NCBI GenBank assembly: GCA_024362935.1
Contig: JANCRA010000019.1
Span: 340,001 to 404,000, forward strand
Direction of reading: 5' to 3'
Length of the DNA: 64,000 nucleotides
Source: Setophaga petechia
Taxonomy: Eukaryota > Chordata > Aves > Passeriformes > Parulidae
This document shows positions 1 to 13,400 of this stretch, piece by piece. The notes under the pieces were generated by a model. The model saw only the letters and a program-made list of their open reading frames with translations. It was not told the DNA's origin and made no database searches. Within the stretch, counting starts at the first letter, position 1. The number at the start of each line of letters is the position of its first letter. The position numbers were made by a program, and so were the translations under genes.

Positions 1-3000
1 CAAATAATCGGTGCTTGTAAATTTTTGTATCCCAATAACATCTTCTGTTTAGCAGGCTTGTGGGGATAGATTCTCTGCAGACTTCTCTCTTCATGTTAGG
101 TGACACTGATCAACTTTCTTTTTCCTGAGGAAGGGTGAGCAAAGCTTTGGTGGGTTTGAAGAACTAAGTCAAACTTAAGATAATAGCAAGGAAATGTGCT
201 GTAACTAGTTGAAATTTCAGCTGCACTGTGGGACTTGATTTTGCTTTCAGGACTGAGTATGTCTAGCAAAATAATGCCTTCATATGATTAAATGCACAGC
301 TATGTGGGAATTAAGATTTAAATCTTGGCAGCAAATGCAAAGCTAATGTCTAGATTTATGGTTTTCCTACACACAGAAAAAAAATAGATGCATTCTGAAT
401 ACTGAAGCATGGAAATATGAAGCTCAGTAAAATTAATGTTAAATGCTGTTCAGATTTTACCATTGACTGGAGTGTATTGTAAAGAATTACAGCTACAGTT
501 TGGTGAACAGTAAACTTTTTTAAAATCCTTAGAAGAGAGAGAACATGAAAATGACTTGTGTTACTTTTGCAGTATTTAAAGGACCTTTCAGCTTGTAGCA
601 GTAAAAATAGCATCACTAACACAGGTGACTGCTGGAGGAAATACTAATTATGTTTCAGTATTCTTTTTCCCAAATATGCTGATAAAATTTAGGTAAGCTC
701 ATGTGTTGTTATTTTAAATAGCAACCACACCAGGTTTTTAAGTCATTTTAGAGAACCAGGTATTTGTTATGCCACTTTTCTGGAGTCTGTGCTGTGCCTA
801 GTAGGTAGGATTGTGTTTACAGATATATGTGTATGCAAGTTTGGATGTAAATTGCAACACTTTTGATAACTATCAAAGATGAATAATTAGTAGTGTCTTA
901 ACCATTTAGACTAAAGCAAAAGGCAAAAACTTTTTTGAGAATTCTCTTGGCATTTTCTAAAAATTGATGATGTCAGAAGAAAACCAGGTATAATTTACAA
1001 AATGGAAAAAATCACCATAGATGTTTTTAAGTGGCTTACTATTCAGGTTGTCAGGTTGTCTGCTCTGCCATCTGGATCACCCTAAGAACAAAGTCCACTA
1101 ACAGATCTTTTCCACTGGTGTCTTGAGGAAATAGTCTCTGATTGCAACTGAAGTGTGGTAAAAATAGCAATAGATGGAAGATCCTTGTTGCAAATGTGGA
1201 AAGCTAGGGTCTCTTAAGGCTGGAGAACTGGTGAAGCTCAGTGATCTTACTGTGCCGTAAGAACAGTCCGATGAAATGGTAACACTTAATTTTCACAGCT
1301 CATGTTTGCAGCCTTCTTCCAGAGCACACTTCCAGTTTGGTGGAGGCAGAGGTATGCTTTCATTAGTTCTGGCTGCTCCTAGGAGTTGACTGGGAAATCA
1401 GAGTTCCTTGGGTGGATGTCCAGGCTAGAATAACAACTGGGTGAAACAGCATGCCCTGGTTGGCACAGCGCCTGAAGACTTTCCCTGGCAGCTTGCCCAG
1501 TGGCAGTTGCCACCTGTTCCCAGTGGAGCGCTGGAAGCCAGGTCCAGTGAACGGTGGGTGGTGCATTACCAGGCAGTCTCAGTGGGGCAGCCAGTGTTCT
1601 CTGTTGAAGGGGGTTAGTGAACCCAGAACACCTTTATACATAGCTGCCATACTAGGCGCTTGACAAATATCACACAGTTACCACAATATCTCTGTAGACA
1701 GAAGTTAATGCTTCCCATGAAGGTTTTTCTGTCTTCTGCAATAATTTTTGTTTGCTCCATCGCACTTAGAGCAAGGTGGTGATCAGTGTTAAAATTCAGT
1801 GTTGATCCCTTGTTTGCAAGTAAAAAACCACCCAGCTGAGGAGTGAATTTGCACTTTCAGAAGTGGAATTCAGCTTTCTTCTGGTCCCCAAGTGAGCAAT
1901 GAGGAAACAAATGTCACATTGTAAAATTAATCTGAATTAACTGACTTGATTCTCTTCTCACTTAAAGGAGACAGATTTAAAGGGGACTGTTCTTGTCCTT
2001 TGTTAAAACACCAATGATTTCAGCAACTTTTCGTTTAAAGTTAAGATTTGTGGTTCAACATTTCAACTTCAGATTTCTCAGTAACAGCTCAGTGGCTGTT
2101 CCAGAAATGGTAAGTGTGGGGTGTTGGCACACCTTCTGGTCCTTAGAAAGCTGTCTGCTGTATATGTATGGCTGCAGTGTGCCAAGCACATAACTTGCTA
2201 TTTGAAGAATTTCACTCCAGTGAATGCTAGGAGTACACAAGAGAATGTGGTGTAGAGACTCAATGCTTCTTTCAGTGCAGTAGGAATTGTCTTGAGAGTA
2301 AGGAAGTGTCACTTTGCTCCTTTGAGGTACTATTTCACTGCCATCAGCTGAGTCCCCAGCAAATATTTGAAGCTTCTGTATGAGGTAATTTGGGTCCCAG
2401 AGAATGCTCAAGTCAGATCATAGCTGTAGACAGTCCTAGAACTGTCTGATTACTCAGATAGGAAAGGAACCAAGCCTTAAGGTGCAAAGTTGCAAACCAC
2501 AAAGATGCGATGGGGAAATGCTGATGGGAGATGATCCCAGTTGCTGAAAGGCGTGGCCCAAGGACATGAGCTAGATGCTATCACAATATCAAATAAGGCT
2601 CTGCCTTATTTGCACAGTGCACAGTGTTGGCTGAGAATCCCTGATGCCTATACACAATAAAAACAACACCTCTTGGGATTCAAGTGTAATAAATACACTC
2701 TGAATCCAAATAGAAATGGTATTGCCATCTTGTAACTATGCCCAGAAAACCTATTGGTTGTTTGTTGTTGGTCGTACAGTTACACTTTTGCTTAAGAGTT
2801 CTACTATAACTGTAAAATTCCGGGGCTATAAATGTGTTCTCAAGGAAAGAAGCTCAACTGTATGTGCTGTCGAGGAGAACTCTTTTAATGCTGAAATGTG
2901 GGCCTGTATTCTGTGAAAAGGCATCAGAAAATGTGAAAACTAAGGGGGCCCGGTTGCTAGACTGTTAAACAGATACCCATCTGGGCACCAAAATACATTG

Positions 3001-6000
3001 ATGAGCAGCTAGTCTTCAACAGCTTGGATAAGACTTGCTGGTGGAGCAGTGTGTGAAACTTGGCTTCAGATTTTTGCAGTTTTAGCGCTTCGTTTCTAGT
3101 TCCTGGAGAAAGGGAGGGAGAGGGGACTTTGTTTGCACTCTTGAGAAATGTGTGGTGTCCATTATTCCAGACTGTCTCAAACAATAGGGTACCAGAGTCT
3201 GCTCCATCCTGCCTAGAAGAGATAGCACCATTCCTTTCCTGGTTTTCTGTGCTTGGAAAGCCTTTGTCTGCACTGGCTATCTCAGGAGTTGGTGCCTGCT
3301 GTTAGCATAGAAAGATGCTTAGCCAGGGACAGGTTGGAGTTACTGGGGGCAGCAGCCTTTGCTGGGAGTGCAAACCCCTTGAGCTGTTAGTGTGTACTTG
3401 GTGGTTGTTTAAATCACTGCTCACAGCAACCCAGTCTGAGAAACATTAATGCTGGTGGAACTGTGCTATCAGCTGGACAGTGGTGTCTGCAATGAAAGCT
3501 GGTCACTAGCTTTGCGAAGGTGAGGTGTTAGACATCAGTCTTGAAAGTTGTATTTCAGAATCTGCATGAATCTGCAGTGCAGTTTGTGCAGTTGGCAAAA
3601 ATGCCACCAATGTCTTTAAAAAGCTACAGGTATAACACTGTGTATAGACTGTTCTGTTGTAGCATGAAAGAATATGGGGACTATGCCCTTTGAATTTTTC
3701 TCCTGACATGGAAATTAATGATTTCCATATCCATGGATAAAACAAGGTATCTTTCATTGGAATTCAAAATGACATTTCATTGTGACTCTGCAATATCTAC
3801 ATGCTAGTCACTGGTCCTGAGCCATTGCTATGAAGACCCATTAGTTTAGAAGCTTCCCTGAAACAAAGGGAGAGAGCACAGAGGGTAATTTCTGAGACAT
3901 CTAATTATTTCGTTTGTGAAACAAAAAATGTGAATGGAATTAATTGTTTGAGGGCCTGGATGTGTGATGATTCTGGTTGCTGCAATAGCAGTGTTTGATT
4001 GTGGGTTGGACATTGCTGAATTCTTCTTAGATCAGCTAGAATCGACTTCCAAAGGTTAGAATGATTTGTTGTATGAAGTAAAATGTTTTGTGGGTGTAAT
4101 GTAGTTGAACAACTTTTCTTGACCCCTCACAGTGTAGATAAGCCGTCTGCCCTACTTATCTGGGAAATATGAGAACAAGCACAGGTGTTTTTCCCAAGAA
4201 AATCCTAAATCAGGCACTCTTTGTGACTTCACAAAAGATCTGCTGTCTGAAGTCAATTGCATTTAAAAATAGAAGTTAGAGATCATTATTGGGAGCCTAT
4301 GATGAGGTAACTTGGTGTAGCCTCCAGATCGCTGTTGTGGCTTCGTTCCTAAAACAGTGAAAAGCACAGCTAATGTTTCCTCCAAATTGGGCTGTAGTCC
4401 TTGTTTCTTCATCTCCACTACAGAAATTTGCAGTAGATATCTAGGAAATCTCAAGTACTGAATGAGGTTCATAGGGAGTAAGTAGTTCTCCTGCATGCTC
4501 TACAGACCATACTTCATCTGAAAACATTAAGCCTCTTCATATTAGAAGGATTATGTCAATCATGTAGAAGTTAATTACTGTCTTTCCTAGTATTTCATTA
4601 ACATTTTGTGCCTCTTTAGTACTTTTTTTCAGCTAACCTACTAACATAATGCACCTTGATACAATCACTACTGGAACAGTCTGCATCTCTAATAATGCCC
4701 TTTTTTGGTCTTTCTTATTCAGTCCTGTGATGTATTTTTTAAAAACTTTTAAGTGACCTATTTTGTGGTGCTCAATAAGTGGAATTGAAGAGGAAAAAAC
4801 AGGCTTTTATTTCCTAAGGGATGTCTTCAGAGAGAAAAACTGTATGATATCCTGTTCATGGATTAGTAGTGTTCAGTATGTTATTTTCCAAGTTTTGAAT
4901 GATCCTAAATAGTCAAAGAAACTTAAAACCACTATTCCTTTTCAATTGCCATTTAGTTTCCTGTGAAAACATCCTTTAAAGCTTGGTTTTAGCTTGAAAT
5001 AACTTCCTTAAAAGCTATTGCTTTGTTTTGAGTAGCTCAGTGAAAGAATGGGATTTGTTTAGGAACAGAGAGCTCTGACACATTACTGTTGTTTTAAAAC
5101 ATTTTTGTTGTTTAGTTACTGATTTGAGACCTGGAAGTCCCCATTTAGCCTTGTTTTTATAATTGTGTTTAAGTGTACTTCACTAAGATTGGCAGCATAC
5201 TGATGGAGGCACTCCTTGTTTTGAAATAAGCTAAATTTACCCTTCTTTGAATGCAGCTTTTGTCACTTATGTTCTCTTAAATGAGCTTGGTTTCATTGCG
5301 GTTGGTTCTTTCTTGTATTTTGTTTTAGGAGCAAAAGACTTCTCTTTGTTTCCTCACGTTATTCCCTAAGCAGCAGTTCCCAAGAGCTGTTTGATTGAGC
5401 AGTTGGGTTAGAAACCTTGTAATCAAAGTGGTGGCTTAACGTGACAACTTCAGCTTCACCTGTTGTAACAGCATAAGGTGTATCTCCACTGGAGCACAAA
5501 TGCCAGCTGGTTCATCTCAGGAAATTCCTGGGGGAAGTTCTCCATCAGAAATGTCTCAGGCTTGTCTTATGTGGTGGAAGTTGCCCTTGTGGTGGGATTT
5601 TAGCATTCTTTGGTGCTCAGTGCTGCTGGATGAAGCCCAGAGCTTTCAGTTGGCGCACAGGTTTGTGTTAACAGCATTGTGGTTTCCTTAACACTATTCC
5701 CTGAAATACAGTGAAGCCCATGCAGGTGGCATTACACAGAGTGGCATAAACAGATCTCTGCTGTTATCCCACAGCTTCTTGCTCATGGTTCCAGTGAGGT
5801 TTTGGTGTTTTCTAGTTAAAATGCAGAGGTATCTGGAAGCTTCTAACCTGTGTTTCTTGGTTCCTGGGCTGGGTGCTAAACCAAGTTCAGAATAAGCTGA
5901 ATTTCCTTCATCAGTGGTGTTGGGACAGTGAAATTTGTAGCAGATGAATCTCAAGTTTATGAAAGGAAATGAAATAAAATTTCATTAGAAGGCCTCTGAT

Positions 6001-9000
6001 TTTCCATTGCTCACAGGGCTGGCATGTCTCAGTAGAGGCTAATCTGGGTAGTGGCTGCCAGAGCTTTGCAGGACTGTTGCCATTAACCATACCTGCAGCC
6101 CTGGTTCCAGGAGAAGGCAGGGCACTAGGTGTAGATCTCAATGAGACCTCTTAAAGGTAAGAAGGTATAGCATGGCTCCTTCTGTGTAGCTTTGGAGGAA
6201 ACTAAGGTGGATTTTGGTTGTCAGGTACTTCCAGTCCAGCTCTCTTCATCAGGGTTGCAGATGAAGAAGTGTGTGCAGAGAACAAATGGCTGAAAGAGCT
6301 TATTGTGTTTTAACTACCTTTTCAGCCAGTGTAGGAAAACCAAATAACTTTCCAAAGTATGTTTTTGGCAGGACAGGCAGAATATCTAAGGACAGAAGTC
6401 TCAATTCATTGCAAAAAGGGGTTTTTGGGGTTTTTTTTTAAATCTGCAGGAGACACCTGAGTCCTCCAGTGAAGCATGTAAGAAATAATCCCTGATGGTA
6501 ACTGGTCTCTTTGGTTTGAAAATAGGAACAGCTTTGTAGCCCTAAAGGGATTGTGCCTTGCTCTTCCTAGCAAAGTGCATGAATAGTGGGGAAGTCGTTC
6601 CCGTTCTCTGAAACAACTCCAGTAAAACTATCAAACAATGTTCTTGGAAGTGTAGCCCAAAAGAGGGCATCTCTTGTGTTATGAGAATGCTTCATTGCTC
6701 TTCATTTACTACCACTGATGCTGATACTTTGCCCAGGTTGCCAATACCTTTTCTGGTTTTAAATGCAGTGCTGAGAGGTGTTAGATGAAACTTCATGCTT
6801 CAGCTGTTCAGAGATCTTGTGTTGCTTTGTGTGTTCTCTCTTTCTTCCTCCTGTTTTCTTGTGGAGTTGCAGTGACTGCCAGACATGATGTGTTTTCACA
6901 TTTATTCTGTTAGTGTTTGCTTTCTAGTGAATGTGAAAATAGCTCTTGATAAGAAGTACTATCTTCCCCCCCTGCCAAGTGAAGAATGTGGATTCTTGCA
7001 CTTACCTTAATTTCTGATAGTAGCATCTTGGTAGCTGCACGAGTCTGTTTACGTGACCTTTCTATTGCAAGCCTCAAGGTTACTATCACCTGCTGTTCCC
7101 TCATTTCACACTTGTGCAGCTGTATAAAGTGTATGAGACTTCAGGCATTGGTTTTGAGAGCCATGGAACCTCTTCTTCTGGCATAAGAGACCTCCTGTGC
7201 TGCCTCTTGGAGTCTGTGCTATTGGTTGCAGTATGGGGTTATTGCTTTTGTTTCCAGGCAGAAGGGGAGTATCAAAGTTGTGAAAAACTGTAATTAAATT
7301 GTGGCAATGAGAGGTAAAAAATAAGTGCTGTTCTCAACAGCTTTCAAAGTGTTCAGGGCAATTCATGTTTACTGTCCCTTTGTGATATTAGGTTGTAACT
7401 GCCCAGAACTGTCTCTCATGCTTGGACAAGATGTGGCTCTTCAGTGTGTGGAACTGTAGCTCTGACAGCTGTTTCAAATTTGCCTTCAGCTTTATCTGTG
7501 CATCAGGCATCAATAGCAATAAGCCTGCAGAAGCAGTACTTAGTAGATTACCGTAATATACTGGTTTGGAGTTATAATTTTGCTGGTGTCACAAAGATCT
7601 GCTGCCATAAAAAGGTTACCATCTTTATTAAAAATTCTGCCAAATGGAACAAAGTTAGGGAAATGATTGTTTGTTACTCTAACTTATATTCAAGTAACAG
7701 GCATTATCATAGTTGAATGTTCCAATCAAGGCTATGATCACTGGATTAGCCTTAGGTAACTTCTGTGGGTGCTTTCACCACGTTATTTTAATTCAGTATG
7801 GATGTCCTTGTGTTGCCTTATCCTGTTGATAGGGTGGAAACCTGCTTTATGTTTTGGGTTACATCCTTTTCAGGATCACTGCTATCCTGCTCAGAGGTAA
7901 AGGGGTTACTTGTTTACCTTCTCTTTTTTGGAGATGTTAATGAATTTACATATGAACTGTATTTATTTGCATAAACTTTCTAGCTCACTTTTGAGGTAAT
8001 TTCCTGTCAAGCAAGCAGATTGTGCTGGAAACTCACCCCATTCAGGTGACTGGAGGATGGGATACTTTTCCAGCAGGGTCTCCATCTCTGTTAAATGCCA
8101 ATTGAAAATGCACAATAGTAGTGCAAAACCAGTCCCAGCCCTGTAATCAAGTTGACTGGTATCAATGTGGTTTCTCAAATGCAGAAGTAGAAAATGCACT
8201 TCTGATAATTTGACTTAACAGACAAATGTAATGAGTAGTGACAAAATATCCATGTACATGAAAACTTACTCTTAATGCATTCCAAACCTCTAAAGGACTG
8301 AACTTATAAGTTTATATGTTCCTTCTCAAAGTAGTAGAGCTGTCAGTGATGTTTTAAACCAGGCTTATTAAAAAAAAGACTAAAATCTCCAGTAGGAACA
8401 CTTCTGCCATTCTGAATGTAGACTTAGAGCAGAGCAAAATGCTATTGCTAGCAAAATGTGGTCAGCTTTGTCTCTTTCAGTGAAATCTGCATAAGCATGT
8501 GGTCTGAACAAGGGAAACTGCTCTTTTCCTGGCTGGTGATAAATTGTTTGCCATGAATCACTGTCTAAATGAGATGGCGTGAAAAGAAAATAAGAAATCT
8601 AATATGTTTTCTATAATTCCGGTTATTCATTGATTAAATTAAATGATCCATCTGTACCTAAATATAATTATAGTCAAGTCATCAGTGGAGGAGGAGAAAG
8701 CTGAGCTGTCAGATGGAGTTAACAGTGTTTTTCAGAATATGCAACTTGCCTTGTGCATCTGCCCCATGTAGTAAAAGCTGCTTGAGGAAGGAGGGGATCA
8801 TGTAGATGCTGCTCTTGCAGTTCTCAGCTTGTGTCTGCTATGTAAATGGCAATATGTTGATGTTACAGAATTTTATACCACGTTTTGTGTTGTCTTGCAA
8901 TATCCTCTTATGCTTTTAGATGTGGAGGATGAAAAGCTGTTTCTAAGCATGTGGTTATAACTTGATTGTTTTTTTAAAAAAACCCCTAACACATAACAAA

Positions 9001-10253
9001 ACCCAACTCTTGGAGCTTGTGACTTTTTCTGTTGTATGCATTTAAGCACAGACGGAAGCAGTGTTTTAGGCTGTATTGTATGGTCATATTTTTTCAGCTT
9101 TCAGACTAACCCAGTAGTAAAAAGACTTTGATTGCAGTCTTGTTTTACACTAGGAAAGATTGTAAGTGTGCATAGAAGGTCTGGGTTTCAGATATTGGAT
9201 AATTTGCAAGAAAGTTTAATCCAGTCCTCCAGAAACATTGAGGTAGTCTTTTTTATGTATCTGGATTCTCCTGTACCTCCTCCTTCCTTTTATTTCAAAG
9301 ATCAGTATTGAGTGAGGGTGTTTGAGGATGGTGTTTTCAGTGGTGGACTTGGCAGCAGCTGCTGCTGGAGACCGAGGAGATGAGACACCACAAAGGTAGG
9401 GTCCTCTGTAGCTGCCTTGAAGCATCTCACATGGTACAGACCAAGCATCCAGCTGGGATTTTGTATTTCTGTTTGTTTTGAGTCCTCTGAATTTTTCAGA
9501 GATGAGCCGTTAGGGGAGGAGGCTTTACTAGCTGAATGGTCTTTTTTTTTTTGCACTTTCTTTTTTAATTCTTTCCCACTGGAATCTCCCTATTTGGCTT
9601 CAAACTGCTCCAATAAAACCCAGAGTTTTAATGCTTTTGGACACACCCTTGACAGAGGGACAGCTTCAAATATCTCAGTGACCTTGATTTTCATGGGAGA
9701 CCACTGCCCTGTTGACTAGGGGGGATGATCTTGATACAGGTAGGTGAGGTGATACTAATCAGCCTTCAGTTCTCGCTACAGTTTTCTCTAAGCTGTGTTT
9801 TTCACCTCTAAATATGTGCCTAAGTGTTCAGAAACTGAAGAGGCAGCCAAGTGTGATAGTGGTGATGAATTCTGCAGATGAAGAACTGCTTAAAATTAGT
9901 GCTAAAGTAATCCCAGAGTGTGTGTACATTTTGTGTGTCTGTCTTTTTAATGTTCAGAATATCTTTTTGACTCAAATAGTGAGCTGCTTTGCAGTTTGCA
10001 TCTTGTATGTACACCATGTTTCAGCATGGCCAGTGGTTAGGTTTTCCTCTTGAATTTAGGAATTATTTTCTGTCATGAGATGCATAATAAAACTGATGTG
10101 CACTTTATTCTTATATTTCTTGGGAGCTGTTCCTTGGAGTAATAAGGTAAATATTACATGATCTAGTATGGTCTAGTTATTTCTTCCACAGAAATATAGG
10201 AAAGCCGTAATATAACGTAATTTCACAGCCTGAATGTGGTTTTCTTTCAACAG
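1..10253 (+). other. TAF4B: TAF4B upstream intron (partial)
   Basis: No coding exon is supported here. I looked for the conserved segment that precedes the GTVLI exon in TAF4b (IVAVKAPN/IQFPANLQLPP-like) and did not see it, so the 5' exon(s) probably lie upstream of the window. ORFs up to about 118 codons occur on both strands but resemble no family and have no codon pattern that stands out. The stretch holds ordinary AT-rich intron sequence, a somewhat GC-richer patch near 1440-1660, and an AT-rich block near 8560-8720 that looks like a conserved noncoding element. The intron ends in a T-rich tract and cag at 10251-10253. Confidence 0.8.
8560..8720. promoter_or_regulatory. Possible conserved noncoding element
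   Basis: This 160-bp stretch is dense in homeodomain-type and related cores, including ATTGATTAAATTAAATGATC, ATAATTAT and AAATTG, and then runs into a GC-richer flank with CAGCTG-like and CTGTCAG motifs. It has no coding potential. The call rests only on composition and motif clustering, which often marks deeply conserved vertebrate enhancers. It could equally be chance AT-rich sequence. Confidence 0.2.
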
Positions 10254-10402
10254 GAACTGTTCTTATCAGAAGCAGTAATGGGCACCTAATGCTGGTATCT
10301 CAACAGTCAATAGGACAAGCACAGAACCAGACACAAAACAACACAAATGTGAGACCATCTGTGCCAACCAGCACACCTGCAATCAGAATATGTGCTGTGC
10401 AG
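10254..10402 (+). CDS. TAF4B: TAF4B exon (first in window): GTVLI segment
   Basis: The exon enters in phase 1: its first two bases finish a glycine codon begun in the exon upstream. It encodes GTVLIRSSNGHLMLVSQQ, then an Asn/Gln/Thr-rich tail ending RICAVQ. Mammalian TAF4b has a recognisable counterpart (GTVLIKSNSGPLMLVSPQQ, from memory) at the end of its low-complexity N-terminal part. The acceptor is ttctttcaacag and the donor gtaact. The exon ends on a codon boundary. The segment has no known fold; it belongs to the Gln/Thr-rich activator-contact region of the TAF4 family. Confidence 0.9.
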
Positions 10403-13400
10403 GTAACTTCTCTCATAACTTTAGTTTGGCATAGCTGTATGTTATGTAGTTAGAACAGGGTTTGCAAATAAGTTGTGGAAGGTTAAATAAGAGTTTGAAC
10501 CTTTTCTGAGTGGGGTGATGGTGTTTGGTTTTGCACCAATAAACATCACTATGTGCTTTGCTTTCTTGCTTGGGAAAAAACTTCAGACCTGTTACATATG
10601 GTATTGGTTAAATTAGTGAACTCCTGATGATGGTGATGATGTAAACCATTTTAAGAAAAAAAAATGCCAGCCAAGTTGCCTAAATGGTTACTGCTACTAT
10701 CTAAAACCTTGTGATCCTCTGTTTGGATATTTCTCCTAGGCTGAGTACCTTTCCCATGTCCCTAGGATGTTCCTCCTTTCCTGAACTCTGCTGGCTATTT
10801 GCTTCCATCTCTTGTAGTGTGGTCAGCATGCAAGAGTAAGGAGCTACATAAAAGTAACAATTTATGTATTTCCTTAACCATTTTATTCTGATAATGCATT
10901 TTCTCCAAATGTCTCTGTTATTGAATATTAAAGTGGTAGACAAAGAGCTTTGCTGAGCACTGTTTAAATGATATGGACTGTATGAATGATTCCTGTGTTA
11001 TTACTATTAAGAGAATGTGCCTCAGTTTGTATCTGACCCCTTCTTCAATGTCTGTTTTGTCATTGACTTGTCTGACAACTGTTCACTGCCCATGTGTAAT
11101 TATTTTTAATTTTTTTTTTCAAAGAATTCTGGCACACAGTTAGTAAAGAAAATAGCAGCTGCTCCTGTGAAAACATTATCTCAAACAACAAATGTTGTGG
11201 TTTCTACTGTTCAGACACCTGCTGTAATACAGGTACTTTGCAAGCTTTATAGTATGGTGGAATAAGTGACAGAAAGAACTGGAGAAAATATGGGTGCATT
11301 CTTGTTATTTCTAATTGTATCTGGTTTTCAGTAAGCTTAGTAACCTTTGTCCTCATAAAAAATTATTTCTCAAATCTGTTTTTTTAAATGCATAATTTAA
11401 TTAGGCTTCTGTCAGCATGTGTCAGATAATCTTATCTCACTACAGTAGAAAGCACATGAACAATTAATACAATAAATAGTTCAGAGAGCCATTTCCAGTG
11501 CTTTTGTGTGCTGTGACAGCTCCTTCAATCTCTTGCTAAATCTTTTCTGGGAGATGTGCTCCTGTTGGGGTTCCCTGATTCCTTAGTGCAGAAAAAGGTA
11601 TACCTGAGATGATATTGAGGGGAAAATGAGCTGTCTGCACCAATCAAGCTGTTTTTCATGTATATGATGTTTTTCCCCCTCATTATAAACTGAAGGAAGG
11701 TCATAGCTGAAGACCTGTTCTCTAATTGTGTGTGGCAGATGGGTTCCACAGGTACAGCTGTAAATAGGCAGTGGTTGAAAATGCTTCATTATTTTCAGGT
11801 AGTATTTTTGTCTTATTTCCTAGGTGTTATTTTGCTTTTGCTAGAGAAAAAAATGTTGTAGACCTCTTCTGAAGAGGGTTTTATCACCTGCAGAGTATGA
11901 GATTTTTCCTACGTATGGTTCGTCCTCTGTTCTTGGGGACCAGGCTTCTGGATAAGCATATGGAATGGAAAGAAACCTACATTTTTCTGCAGATAGTATT
12001 TCTGTTCATAATCTGGAGGAGAAATCATGAAGAAGTCTGGCTTGTACTTGTGTTTTGTGACAAGACTCCAAAGGAGACTTGAGCTGTAGCAGTTGACAAA
12101 ACACTCAGTAAATGAGCAAGATCAGTAATTTAAAAAACATGCTGGATGTGTGTTCTTGACCCTGAGGGTGTTTGAAGGGTTGGGGGACGTGTGTGCTGAC
12201 AGTGGTAACACTCTGACTAACAAGTTCATCCTTCTGCTGTTCTTCTGTGTCAGCAGCTGAACGCTACTCACACTCTGTGCTTTTTTTTCACTTCTCTCTC
12301 ACTACAGGTGGATAATGTTGGGGCTAAAGTGGAAAACCCAGAGGCCTCTCTTAATTCAGTTCCTATTTTGCTCAGAATGGAAACAGTGTATGCTTTGTAT
12401 CTAAATACAGTATTGGATATTCCTCACTTTTGTTTTGGAATACTAGCTTGCAAACCCTGTGTTTGTGATCTCAGCATAAAGGTCTTTAGGATATAAAGAC
12501 AATAGTCATCTACTATACTACCCTTGCCCTGGGGAAAAGAGATGAAGGTCATCCATCATCTGATGGATGAAGTTGCATGCATCCTCACACTCTCATGTGG
12601 GTAAACACTGAGATTCATCATGCTAATAACTTCTCTTTTTAAAACTTGTATCTGCCTTTGGCTTGGTTTTTCTGTACTTTAATTCAGTTTTGATGTAGTC
12701 TGTTGCACTTGTGTTCTTCTGAGATATTTAGAGACATAGGCTTGGAGTGTTTTTTGTAAGCTGTTCCCCCCCCCTGCCCACCTCTCCCCCGGTAGAAAAT
12801 GGAACACTTGGAATGAGCTGTAGGGCTAGATGTAGACGCCAGGAATGATGACTCTAGGAAAAAGTAACAGAGTTGTTTTGTTTCGAGTGGCTTCCTTGAA
12901 GCCCCTCTGTTTTACAGAGGATTGCAAAGCCCTCTGTACGAGCTCCTTGTACAGTGAAGAGTAAATAGATGCAATGTGGATACATCTTGCCATCATGTGG
13001 TCACGTTGCTCCTCACCCTGGGGTGGACAAGAGAAGAGTGCTGCAAAGGGAGCCAGTGCAAAAAGTTGATGGAACCATCTGGGGAAAGGATGGCAGAGTC
13101 CCTGAGTCTGATTTCCTTGGCAGCAATTCATTCATCAGTCTTAAAATAACTTCCTGATCTTAGTCTTGATAATTTTTGGAGGGCACAGGAGAGGAGTGTT
13201 GGTCTGGAAGTATGATGTCACCACAGAAAGTGGTGGAGAGTGGAGAGGAAATAATACTTGGCTTGGTTCTGCATCTTCAGTCTTGTGTGAAATACAACTT
13301 GGAACGCTCCCTGCAAAACTCTGTAGGTACTGACTGCAGGATTATTCTCCTCATGAACGAAAATATTTCCCTTTTCTGACATCCCTGAATGTTTAAGCTC

